DNA from: Candidatus Gastranaerophilales bacterium | Lineage (GTDB): Bacteria > Cyanobacteriota > Vampirovibrionia > Gastranaerophilales > Gastranaerophilaceae | Assembly: GCA_944323875.1 (NCBI GenBank) | Contig: CALUUH010000006.1 | Coordinates: 1-64,000, forward strand | Direction: 5' to 3' | Length of the DNA stretch: 64,000 bases | Part shown: positions 1 to 7,090 of the stretch, piece by piece | Layout: each line of letters begins with the position of its first letter | Position numbering within the stretch: position 1 is the stretch's first letter | The notes under the pieces: generated by a model | The model's database searches: none | Told to the model about the DNA's origin: nothing | The model's input: the letters and a program-made list of their open reading frames with translations, nothing else | Program-made: the position numbers and the translations under genes

Positions 1-66
1 GTATCGCAAATTTATTATGTAATAATGTTACAGATTTTTCCATATTTGTATTTTTAACAGGTATAA

Positions 67-1392
67 TTATAGTTGTTTTATATCTTTATTTATTATCTTT
101 ATTTGTTTTATAACTTCATCCCTAATCTGGTAATATAAGGCATATGATGTCTTTGAATTCTTATAAAGCTCGGTAAGATAATTATATATAGTATAAGTAT
201 TTAATTTTATTTTTCTAAGAAAAACTTCGTCAACGTTTGTATTTTTCTGTAAAGATATGTCTTCTATTTTGATTATGGCTTTGTTTATTTCATTCAGGTC
301 ATTGCGTAAATCGTATTCATACTGGGAGTATACATTATGCCATGGTTCAATTTTTTGTCCACGGATCGGGCTTTTGGGGATATCCGTTAAGATTGAAAAT
401 TTATCTATGCCTCTGTTCTGCATTTCGTTATCAAGAAGATTAAACCAGACAAGTTTTACTTTTTTGTCTTTGTTTTTTACTGTTTGTTCAGCTGCTGCAA
501 GTGGTGTTTCTGAGAAAGATTCTGAACGTTCTACAAACGAAAACTTTTTGTATTTGCTAGAAAATAATTTATATTCCAGTAAGTTTTTAATGTGATGAGA
601 GTCCGATTTGTTAATTTCAACTTGCAATGTCCGAGAAAATTTTTGAGGCTGGAATGTTATATTATCAAATATTTTTAGAAAATCCACCGCAAAAATATTA
701 TTTTTACAGTTCCCCCAGACCAGATCGGATTTAAAAAGGGTTTCCGCACCTTCAAGTGATAATCCTGAGGTACAGTAGTCTGTTAATATATAATTTTTGC
801 CGCTGGTTTCAATATTATGCCTGCTTAAATTATGCTGCGATAAAAAATCGAGAAAAGTCTCCAAATCTTCATTTGATTTTATATTCTGTATAAGTTCTCT
901 GTATTGAATAGAGTATGGAGGGATTGCAAACCGTTTGGCGTTACTGAGCGGAATATTTATAACATTTTCTTCACCTATTTTATATCCGAGTACCTTTCCG
1001 ATAGTTGAAAGCGAACGTCCAATCGGAATTACGACGTATTTATTTTCTCCAAACCGTCTGTCAAAAACTTTTTTCATCGCCGTTGCTGCAAAATCGTGAA
1101 TTTCTGCCATGTTTTCGTAGAAAGAAGGTGGAGAGTCTGAAAGTTTTTTAAATTGAGAACGTAATAGTTTAATTTCATCCGCAGATAAAGATTGATATTC
1201 ACTTATTGAAAAATCATGCATTCGCTTTATCGGGTTAAAGCCCAGAATATTAAGCAGCAAATTTTTCCCGTATAGCCCGCTAAATTGCACATTATCACGA
1301 ATAGGCGGATTTTGTAATTTTACAGCAGGTGAAGTCGTATTTTTATAGTTTTGTTGATTGTAATTATTAGCTAATATCGGGGAAATTTTCAT
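67..1392 (-). CDS. Hypothetical protein, possible phosphoribosyltransferase-like fold
   Basis: I do not recognise this family. The first 40 residues look disordered (Asn/Gln-rich) and end in VQFSG; the remainder is mixed alpha/beta. Two stretches, VVIPIGRSLSTIGK near residue 120 and ILTDYCTSGLSLEGAE near 200, faintly recall the core of phosphoribosyltransferases (a strand followed by D-x-x-x-S/T-G), but this is weak. No signal peptide or membrane segment is seen. I start at ATG 1392 and not the GTG at 1440, because a TATACA -10 box lies exactly six bases before this ATG, matching the leaderless arrangement of several other genes here. The gene is on its own, downstream of a hairpin that closes the RHH operon. 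Confidence 0.6.
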   Translation of the reverse strand: MKISPILANNYNQQNYKNTTSPAVKLQNPPIRDNVQFSGLYGKNLLLNILGFNPIKRMHDFSISEYQSLSADEIKLLRSQFKKLSDSPPSFYENMAEIHDFAATAMKKVFDRRFGENKYVVIPIGRSLSTIGKVLGYKIGEENVINIPLSNAKRFAIPPYSIQYRELIQNIKSNEDLETFLDFLSQHNLSRHNIETSGKNYILTDYCTSGLSLEGAETLFKSDLVWGNCKNNIFAVDFLKIFDNITFQPQKFSRTLQVEINKSDSHHIKNLLEYKLFSSKYKKFSFVERSESFSETPLAAAEQTVKNKDKKVKLVWFNLLDNEMQNRGIDKFSILTDIPKSPIRGQKIEPWHNVYSQYEYDLRNDLNEINKAIIKIEDISLQKNTNVDEVFLRKIKLNTYTIYNYLTELYKNSKTSYALYYQIRDEVIKQIKIINKDIKQL

Positions 1393-1440
1393 GATATTTG
1401 TATAAAATACCGGCATAAAAAATTTTGCTATATAAACCAC

Positions 1441-1465
1441 AAAGGCTTACTAGATGTAAGCCTTT
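1441..1465. terminator. Bidirectional hairpin between minus-strand genes
   Basis: A perfect 10-bp stem, AAAGGCTTAC / GTAAGCCTTT, with a 5-nt loop. It lies downstream of the small RHH-linked gene on the minus strand. The U-tract is poor, so termination strength is uncertain. Confidence 0.5.
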
Positions 1466-1549
1466 AAAACGTTTTGATTTTCCCCAAATTTTGTACCTGT
1501 TTCCTGTATATTTTATTTTTTGTGTTTCCCCAAGATGTTTTTTAAATTC

Positions 1550-1708
1550 TTATTTTGCTGCCTGCAATGCTTCATATTTAGATTCAACTTTAGATTTCTT
1601 CAAGTATTTTACAAGTGATTTTGCGACCAATTTTGAACGTTTTTCGTTTTCTCTGTCTAATATTGCAAAATATTCGTCGATTGATGACATTAAATAATCT
1701 TTTTCCAT
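1550..1708 (-). CDS. Small charged protein downstream of RHH regulator
   Basis: A 52-residue, lysine- and glutamate-rich helical protein. The start is set by a strong SD (AAAGGAG, five bases before ATG 1708); a longer in-frame reading from 1795 would overlap the upstream gene and has no SD. It follows the RHH gene by 55 bases and is probably co-transcribed with it. The position suggests the second member of a toxin-antitoxin or regulator pair, but the sequence matches no toxin family I know, and it is small and hydrophilic. An accessory or regulatory role is equally possible. Confidence 0.6.
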   Translation of the reverse strand: MEKDYLMSSIDEYFAILDRENEKRSKLVAKSLVKYLKKSKVESKYEALQAAK

Positions 1709-1763
1709 AACTTTCTCCTTTTGTTTTTCCCCTGCTTTTTCCGTTTCCCTGTTCGGCTGTTTG

Positions 1764-1952
1764 TTATCCCAGAAGATCTTCCAGAATTTCTGCATTTTTG
1801 AGAGCTTTTTGAGTATTTCTTGCTTGATTTCTGTACATATAAGTCCTCAAGGCTTCTCTGATTAGTTCAGAACGTGTGCGATTTTCGTTTCCTGCAACTT
1901 CATCAATCTCGTTTAAAAATCTTTCCGGCATTGAAATAAGAACTCTTGCCAT
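1764..1952 (-). CDS. Ribbon-helix-helix (CopG/MazE-like) DNA-binding protein
   Basis: A 62-residue RHH protein. The N-terminal strand MARVLISMP would lie in the DNA major groove, followed by helix A (FLNEIDEVAGN) and helix B with the typical TRSELIREALRTYM. A short charged tail follows, as in antitoxins. SD AAAGGAG precedes the ATG. It heads a two-gene unit with the 52-residue protein at 1550-1708. A 5-5-5 palindrome 41 bases upstream is a plausible autoregulatory operator. RHH fold is clear; antitoxin function is inference. Confidence 0.8.
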   Translation of the reverse strand: MARVLISMPERFLNEIDEVAGNENRTRSELIREALRTYMYRNQARNTQKALKNAEILEDLLG

Positions 1953-1992
1953 TTTTTTCTCCTTTTTAATTTCCCTGATAATTTTTCCTCTG

Positions 1993-2007
1993 TACTTATA
2001 TAAAGTA
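1993..2007. promoter_or_regulatory. Candidate operator of the RHH operon
   Basis: Perfect palindrome TACTT-ATATA-AAGTA overlapping a TATATA -10-like box upstream of the RHH gene. RHH proteins commonly bind such short palindromes at their own promoter. Site identity is inferred from position and symmetry only. Confidence 0.35.
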
Positions 2008-2079
2008 TTTTAAGAACTAAAAATTGCGTAAAGCGTATATAATTTTTATAATATTCTTAACAAAACTTTATATATTCTT

Positions 2080-2829
2080 TTAAAAACGGCGTACATAATA
2101 GTTTTTGTCTTGTTTCAATTCTTGCTTAATTTGGGCTAATTCACTATCACACACGATTTTGGAGAGTATTTTGGCTGTTTTTTCTCTTATTGTGTATTCT
2201 CCAATGTTTTTAGTTTGTTTCAGAATTTCTTTTAATATATCAGGATTTATATAATTTGTAAACCTGCTGATAGTTTCAAGACACCAGTAGAGTTTAAAGA
2301 CTTCTTTGTTGACTTTGTATTTGCCGTCCTGAAAATCAAATTGTTCGACTTTAGAGATGAGATGGAGAGTTTGCGTTGTGAGTTTTTGGCCAAAATAGTC
2401 TGTGAATTCCGGATAAGGTCTGAGATTACAGATTGCGGAAATTGTATTGCGGCAGATGTTGCCGTTAATATCAATTATGGCTTCCAGAAAAATATCGGCA
2501 TAAGATTTTTGTAAAAAGAATTTATGTACAGATTGATTTTGCATGAATTCTTGCAGCTTAAAAGAGACAGCTTCTCTTATTTTGCCGTCCTGTCCGACAA
2601 GGTTTGATATAAGGATGCGTGTGTCTTGTTCAGAATTTATGGTATCAAGTTTCAGTGCCGCGATTTGTTTTTGCACGATATTCCCGTTTTCAAGCAGGCT
2701 GATAAGTTCTTCATGAGGGATAGAATTTTCATAAAGTTCAATAGCTTTGTTAAAATTTTCGTCTAAAGTTTGATAATAAGTATTGTTCAAATTATATTCC
2801 TTTAACGGCCTGTATAAATAATATAACAT
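2080..2829 (-). CDS. HEAT-like repeat protein
   Basis: A 249-residue, all-helical protein. From about residue 40 onward it shows paired amphipathic helices of the HEAT/armadillo type (for example NIVQKQIAALKLD, GKIREAVSFKLQEFM, TIREKTAKILSKIV). There is no signal peptide. HEAT proteins are scaffolds or lyase/partner-binding proteins; no catalytic motif is seen, so the role is unknown. It lies back to back with the small gene at 2915. No convincing SD precedes the ATG. Confidence 0.65.
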   Translation of the reverse strand: MLYYLYRPLKEYNLNNTYYQTLDENFNKAIELYENSIPHEELISLLENGNIVQKQIAALKLDTINSEQDTRILISNLVGQDGKIREAVSFKLQEFMQNQSVHKFFLQKSYADIFLEAIIDINGNICRNTISAICNLRPYPEFTDYFGQKLTTQTLHLISKVEQFDFQDGKYKVNKEVFKLYWCLETISRFTNYINPDILKEILKQTKNIGEYTIREKTAKILSKIVCDSELAQIKQELKQDKNYYVRRF

Positions 2830-2914
2830 AAAGTATAATGTAATTGCAGGCCAAAATCGTTTTAATGAATGATATAGAAAGATTTAATCGGGTTAAAATA
2901 AAATTGGAGGCAAC

Positions 2915-3088
2915 ATGCAGGAAATAATAGAATTTTTACAGGGAATATTTTTAGGCAAAAATAGTGATAAGATGAAAATCGGTTTAACACAGTTCAAGGC
3001 GGAAGCTGTGGCGGAAAAACCTAAGAAAGCCGCAGTAAAAGCATCAAGCGAAATAAAGCTTTCTGATTTGATGAGGCGAAGTTATTAG
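2915..3088 (+). CDS. Small conserved-looking protein, 57 residues
   Basis: A short gene reading MQEIIEFLQGIFLGKN at its start and LSDLMRRSY at its end. The SD is strong (TTGGAGG, four to five bases before ATG), which supports translation despite the size. It has a hydrophobic N-terminal helix, then a lysine/alanine-rich middle. It is monocistronic and divergent from the HEAT-like gene. No function can be assigned. Confidence 0.6.
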   Translation: MQEIIEFLQGIFLGKNSDKMKIGLTQFKAEAVAEKPKKAAVKASSEIKLSDLMRRSY

Positions 3089-3222
3089 TGCTCAGGTATT
3101 AAAATTTAGGAATAACCTTGTAAAAATACCCGAATTATTAATAATTAGATGGGGGCTTGTAATCAATTTGACAACAAAAGACCAGTCAGGCATGATAAGT
3201 TTGTTGTTCCATTTAAAAAATT

Positions 3223-3254
3223 AAAAAAAACGGACCTCCCGCTAAGAATGTCCG
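3223..3254 (-). terminator. Rho-independent terminator of cobO
   Basis: On the minus strand the stem CGGAC/GTCCG (14-nt loop) is followed directly by eight T residues, about 90 bases after the adenosyltransferase stop codon. A second hairpin (stem ATCAGAC/GTCTGAT, 3309-3329) sits between them without a U-tract. Confidence 0.6.
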
Positions 3255-3343
3255 GTATTTCATTTTCTGAAACAAAAAGGATTTACATTATTTTTAGTCT
3301 TTATTGTTATCAGACCTCCCCAGTCTGATATTCTCTCGCTTAA

Positions 3344-3916
3344 TTAATATTCGATGCCTTGTCTTGCCATAACACCCATGTCAAAGTAGTGTTTAATAGG
3401 TTTCATTTCTGTTACAAGGTGTGCCATAGCTTTTAATTCAGGGTGTGCATAACGTCCGGTTAATACAATTTCCAAATTTTCAGGTTTGTGAAGCAGAGTT
3501 TCTTTTACATCGCTCACTTTAATCATGTTCATTGCTGTACAGATATTTATTTCGTCCAGAATAATAAGCTGATATTTGCCGGAATTAATCGCTTTTTTGG
3601 CAAATTCCCAACCTCTTTTAGCTTCTTTGAAGTCATCCATACAAACATTGTGAGAGTAACAAACCCTGTCCATACCAAATTGCACTACGTCCAGATTTGG
3701 CAAAAATTTTGAAGAAGTAACAATTTCCCCGTAAGAAGTAGCGCTATCGCCTTTGGTAAACTGGATAATTAATACTTTCCAGCCATGTCCAAGAGCTCTG
3801 AGAGCCAATCCTAATGATGCTGTTGTTTTTCCTTTACCGTCTCCTGTGTAGATTTGTATGTAACCGTGCTCTAACACTTCATCATCCTCCAAATAACAAC
3901 TATTATCTCTATCCAT
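3344..3916 (-). CDS. cobO: Cob(I)yrinic acid a,c-diamide adenosyltransferase
   Basis: ATP:corrinoid adenosyltransferase of the CobA/BtuR/CobO family. It attaches the 5'-deoxyadenosyl ligand to cobalt in cobalamin synthesis or salvage, in the cytoplasm. The P-loop GDGKGKTT is at residues 23-30, followed by the family signature LGLALRALGHGWKV; IILDEIN is the Walker B-like strand. At 190 residues it is the usual family length. It stands alone, with no other cobalamin genes nearby and no recognisable cobalamin riboswitch upstream, which points to salvage. The MetE-like protein at 51358 is of the cobalamin-independent kind, so the B12-dependent client is not in this window. Confidence 0.93.
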   Translation of the reverse strand: MDRDNSCYLEDDEVLEHGYIQIYTGDGKGKTTASLGLALRALGHGWKVLIIQFTKGDSATSYGEIVTSSKFLPNLDVVQFGMDRVCYSHNVCMDDFKEAKRGWEFAKKAINSGKYQLIILDEINICTAMNMIKVSDVKETLLHKPENLEIVLTGRYAHPELKAMAHLVTEMKPIKHYFDMGVMARQGIEY

Positions 3917-4269
3917 ATTTTAAACGATTTTGTGAAGCTTTTAATCGTTCTCAGGATGGATTAATATATCGAGCTAAGGATTGATAGATATAGTCTCTTT
4001 ATCTAACAAATCCCCGACTCCCAAGATTTGTATATTTATCATAGTCCAAAACAAAAAAAATGAAATGCCTTTTTAACACTCCATGCCAATCTTTTTACAA
4101 TATGTTTTTTTGTAAAGTTAAAGACGGTTGTTTTGAGAAGCTTACAGCCGAAAAATATTTTAGAGAAAAAATTTACATAATTTTTGTAAAGTTAATGTTA
4201 AAAACTCTTGCAAATTCTGTAATACTGATAATGACGCTATTTGAGGGTATTTTGATTTGTAAATGTTGT

Positions 4270-4392
4270 TAATAAAGACGTTAAGACGTTAAGTTCATTT
4301 CATTTAATTAGGTTACACAAAAACTTCCTTGTTGTCTGATTTTATTAAACGACTTAACGACTTAGCGTCTTAAAGTCTTAACGTCTTTATTA
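4270..4392. repeat. 123-bp inverted-repeat element with octamer arrays (MITE-like)
   Basis: Ends are a perfect 18-bp inverted repeat (TAATAAAGACGTTAAGAC at 4270-4287 and its complement at 4375-4392). Both arms continue as short tandem octamers of form TAAG-N4. There is no ORF inside. The same 19-base arm sequence recurs at 47811-47829. The surrounding gene-free stretch 3917-4566 otherwise holds only the cobO leader, a TGTCA-type dyad at 4446-4461 (ATGTCA-GGTG-TGACAT) and the promoter region of the 4567 gene; no small gene is convincing there. Confidence 0.7.
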
Positions 4393-4566
4393 TGATTTAT
4401 TTTCTAAAAATATGGGTATAATAAGATTAAGGTCGAGTTACTAAAATGTCAGGTGTGACATGAGTTTTGAGGATGTAAACTTTTGTAACAATTAGGTGAA
4501 TTTATGAAATTACTTGATTTGAAAACTGTTTATATATGTAAGAAGTAAAAGCAAAGAGAGCGAGTT

Positions 4567-6000
4567 ATGACTGTACCAGGATTAGCATCTTGTACAACTA
4601 AATATCAAATCACTCGTGATTCGAAGGGTAACATTATCCACAATCGTAACACGAAGGAATTGTATGACACTGCCAAGGCAAATTTGTCAGGCGCTACTCG
4701 TTCTACGACTTTTGTATCCGCAACCAGATCAGGTACAAAAAATATGTATGGAGTCGGTGATAAACCGAATTTTGCAGCATTGCGCGCTGGAAATGGTTCC
4801 GGAACAGTTGTTAGACCTATTGTTATTAATACCGGCGGAGAGGAATGTTCTCATACAAATAAAACCAGTACAATGGATAAAATGGCGGGTATTGCAACGC
4901 TTCTGGCCGGCGGTATTGAACTGTATAATAAATTGGATGAATCTGGTGCTATAGATAAGGCAAAAGAAGGTATTAAAGATCTGTTCCAGAAATTACCTAC
5001 TTCAACCGGAGCATTGAGCAGTGCTCTTGAAGATGCATCTTCATTCGGTGATATTTCTAAACTTGAAGGTCAGGCTGATGCGAAGAAGGCAAATATGGCT
5101 TCTGATTATCAGAAAATAGATATTTCATCTAAGGCCGCAGAAGCATTACAGCAAGATGGTGTTCAAGACGGACTTAAGCTTGCGGGTGTAACATTAGATA
5201 CCAATGCTTTGAAATTAGAAACATTGAATCCTGATGATCTTGAAGCAAGTACTAAATCTGTTGAGAAAGATATGGGCGAAGTAGAAGACTTCCAGCAAAA
5301 AGATTTGACCGATGCAAAAGCAAAAATATCAGAAAGACGCGGAGCAATAGATCAAGGTCTTGAATCTTTGAACGGACAATTGGAACGTTTAGAGGCTCAA
5401 CAGGGCAAAGAAGGTGCTCCGGCTAATCTGGATCAGCAGATCGCAGATTGTAAGGCTAAGATAGAAAAACTTGAAAAGCAAAAAGAACAGGTTGATAAAG
5501 CAGAAGGTGCTGTTGACCAGTTAAATAAAGATTGTACTCAGCTTCTTACTGACTTGAAAGCTCAACAATCAACAATAAAAGATTTGCAAGAGTTTGAAGG
5601 TGAGATAAAAGATAAGAAATATGATCTTGCGAAAGAACAAGATGGACAACTTGGCAAGAATATGAAAGAAATAGACAAGTTGAACAAGAAATGGCAAGGT
5701 ATTAAAGGTACGGATGAAAAAGCGCTCAGTCAAAAGGCTGAAATAGAAAAAGAAATTTCAGGACTGAAGAGTGAAATGAAAACAACATTATCATCATTGC
5801 AGGATGCAGGTACAACTTCATTTGAAAACAGCAAAGGCAAGAAATATGAAGTCAAGAATATGAGCAATGCATCAGTGTACCTCTCTGCCGGTGGAGATAT
5901 AACAGCAGGTTTGGTCAAACAAATGGTAAACGACGGCACGCTGCCGGTTGATGATAAGGGCAACATTGATATGGAAAAAATAAAGAAGCAGCAGGCATAA
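4567..6000 (+). CDS. Large coiled-coil hypothetical protein
   Basis: A 477-residue protein of unknown function. Residues 1-90 are Thr/Ser/Gly-rich and probably disordered. A short hydrophobic stretch (MAGIATLLAGGIELY) lies near residue 107. From about residue 220 to 425 it is a long heptad-bearing coiled coil rich in Lys/Glu/Gln, and a small globular tail follows (VYLSAGGDITAGLVKQM). There is no signal peptide. Such architecture fits a structural or secretion-related protein, but no domain is recognised. The SD is weak (GAGAGCGAG before ATG). It is monocistronic, closed by a strong terminator at 6091. Confidence 0.7.
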   Translation: MTVPGLASCTTKYQITRDSKGNIIHNRNTKELYDTAKANLSGATRSTTFVSATRSGTKNMYGVGDKPNFAALRAGNGSGTVVRPIVINTGGEECSHTNKTSTMDKMAGIATLLAGGIELYNKLDESGAIDKAKEGIKDLFQKLPTSTGALSSALEDASSFGDISKLEGQADAKKANMASDYQKIDISSKAAEALQQDGVQDGLKLAGVTLDTNALKLETLNPDDLEASTKSVEKDMGEVEDFQQKDLTDAKAKISERRGAIDQGLESLNGQLERLEAQQGKEGAPANLDQQIADCKAKIEKLEKQKEQVDKAEGAVDQLNKDCTQLLTDLKAQQSTIKDLQEFEGEIKDKKYDLAKEQDGQLGKNMKEIDKLNKKWQGIKGTDEKALSQKAEIEKEISGLKSEMKTTLSSLQDAGTTSFENSKGKKYEVKNMSNASVYLSAGGDITAGLVKQMVNDGTLPVDDKGNIDMEKIKKQQA

Positions 6001-6090
6001 TAGTGAAACTTAACAATAAATTTACATAAGCTTTACTTTTACTTCCGGTTATTGTATAATAAAGGTATAGACAGTAGTGTCTTAGATAAA

Positions 6091-6116
6091 AAGAACGGGC
6101 GGCCCCGTTCTTTTTT
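6091..6116 (+). terminator. Rho-independent terminator before rimP
   Basis: Stem AAGAACGGG / CCCGTTCTT with loop CGGC followed by a run of six T. It ends the 4567 gene, and since it lies 20 bases before rimP it may also act as an attenuator of the rimP-nusA leader. Confidence 0.85.
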
Positions 6117-6137
6117 CACTAAGTCAGGAGGTTATTA

Positions 6138-6620
6138 ATGAAGCAGGACATAAACAGGCATGAAATATTAGAGAAGGTTACGCCTTTGATAGAGAACACA
6201 GCAATGCGTTTCGGGTTTATTCCTGTGGAGATAGAGTTTGTAAAGGAAAATCACCGCTGGTTTTTGAGAATATATTTGTATTCAAGAGAAAAGGACATTA
6301 CGCTTGATGATTGTGAGAATGTAACACGCAGTTTAAGTGATTTTCTTGATGAGCTTATTCCTGTCAAATATTATTTAGAGGTTTCCTCACCCGGTTTAGA
6401 GCGAAAGTTCAAGTCTGAGAAAGAGTTTATAATCTTTAAAGGGCGCAGGGTCAGTATTAAGTTAAAACAACCGCTTGAGGGTGAAACCGAAAAGATTTTC
6501 AAGGGTGAAATTCTTGATTATGATACAAACGAGGGGTTAAGGCTTTTCCGTTTTGACGACGGGCAGGAGCTATTGATCCCAAAAAGCAGCATTCAGTCCG
6601 CTAAGTTGTATATAGATTAA
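6138..6620 (+). CDS. rimP: Ribosome maturation factor RimP
   Basis: RimP assists maturation of the 30S subunit. The 160-residue length, the N-terminal alpha/beta domain, the SSPGLERKF motif near residue 85 and the C-terminal SH3-like barrel match the family. SD AGGAGG is seven bases before ATG. In most bacteria rimP is followed directly by nusA; here the two are separated by an inserted four-helix-bundle element (6634-7069), so they were presumably adjacent before that insertion. Confidence 0.95.
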   Translation: MKQDINRHEILEKVTPLIENTAMRFGFIPVEIEFVKENHRWFLRIYLYSREKDITLDDCENVTRSLSDFLDELIPVKYYLEVSSPGLERKFKSEKEFIIFKGRRVSIKLKQPLEGETEKIFKGEILDYDTNEGLRLFRFDDGQELLIPKSSIQSAKLYID

Positions 6621-6633
6621 AGACAGTAGTTAA

Positions 6634-6672
6634 AGTGAGTGAAGTGAGTGAAGTGAGTAAAGTGAGTAATGT
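6634..6672 (+). repeat. Left inverted-repeat arm of the IVS-like element
   Basis: 39 bases made of four near-identical 9-nt units of type GTGAGTGAA. It pairs with 7031-7069 at 34 of 39 positions plus one wobble. The ATG of the enclosed gene (6669) is inside this arm, so folding of the arms in RNA would bury the start codon. Confidence 0.9.
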
Positions 6673-7025
6673 ATCATAAAGATTTAGAAATTTATAAAAA
6701 ATCAATGGATTTAGTTATGATAATTTATGAAATAACTAAAGATTTTCCAAATAATGAAAGTTTTGGATTAATTAGTCAGTTAAGAAGATCTGCAGTTTCA
6801 ATACCTTCAAATATTGCAGAAGGATGTGCTCGCGGGTCTGATAAACAGATTTATCATTTTGTAAATATTGCATTGGGTTCCTTAGCTGAATTGGAAACAC
6901 AATTGGAAATTTCAAAACGATTAGGATATATAAAGGATTTTTCATATATAGACCAATCTTTTCAAAGTTTAAAATCATTATTATTAGGTTTTAAAAAGCA
7001 TATAATAAATAAGAGTGAATTATGA
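6669..7025 (+). CDS. Four-helix-bundle protein, S23/23S-rRNA intervening-sequence family
   Basis: A 118-residue protein of the family first known from intervening sequences (IVS) in 23S rRNA genes, related in fold to the Avd accessory protein of diversity-generating retroelements. The signatures SQLRRSAVSIPSNIAEG (about residue 36) and LGSLAELETQLEISKRLGY (about 75) are both present, and four amphipathic helices cover the chain. Its biochemical role is unknown even for the family; nucleic-acid binding is assumed. The start codon lies in the left inverted repeat, without a normal SD. The gene sits between rimP and nusA, outside rRNA, and appears to be the cargo of an inserted element. Confidence 0.92.
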   Translation: MYHKDLEIYKKSMDLVMIIYEITKDFPNNESFGLISQLRRSAVSIPSNIAEGCARGSDKQIYHFVNIALGSLAELETQLEISKRLGYIKDFSYIDQSFQSLKSLLLGFKKHIINKSEL

Positions 7026-7030
7026 TTAAT

Positions 7031-7069
7031 ACGTTACTCACCTTACTCACTTCACTCACAGTACTCACT
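7031..7069 (+). repeat. Right inverted-repeat arm of the IVS-like element
   Basis: 39 bases, reverse complement of 6634-6672 with five differences (34/39 identical). It begins five bases after the stop codon of the four-helix-bundle gene and ends 21 bases before the nusA start. No clear target-site duplication flanks the two arms. Confidence 0.9.
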
Positions 7070-7090
7070 TAAAAATAGAAAGGTAAAAAA

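Noticed and set aside
257-595. Plus-strand ORF inside the first gene
   Set aside because: It is antisense to a longer, better supported minus-strand frame and lacks an SD.
3917-4050. Cobalamin riboswitch upstream of cobO
   Set aside because: No B12-box (GCCACTG-like) or matching core seen on the minus strand.
4060-4272. 70-codon plus-strand ORF before the inverted-repeat element
   Set aside because: AT-rich, Cys/Phe/Lys-heavy composition, no SD, and no promoter; likely chance.
6669-7025. Avd accessory gene of a local DGR serving the prepilin
   Set aside because: The fold is related, but there is no reverse transcriptase or template repeat nearby, the gene is 41 kb away, and its inverted repeats fit an IVS-type element better.
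6634-7069. CRISPR-like array from the 9-nt units
   Set aside because: Units are too short, contiguous, without spacers, and arranged as an inverted pair around a gene.
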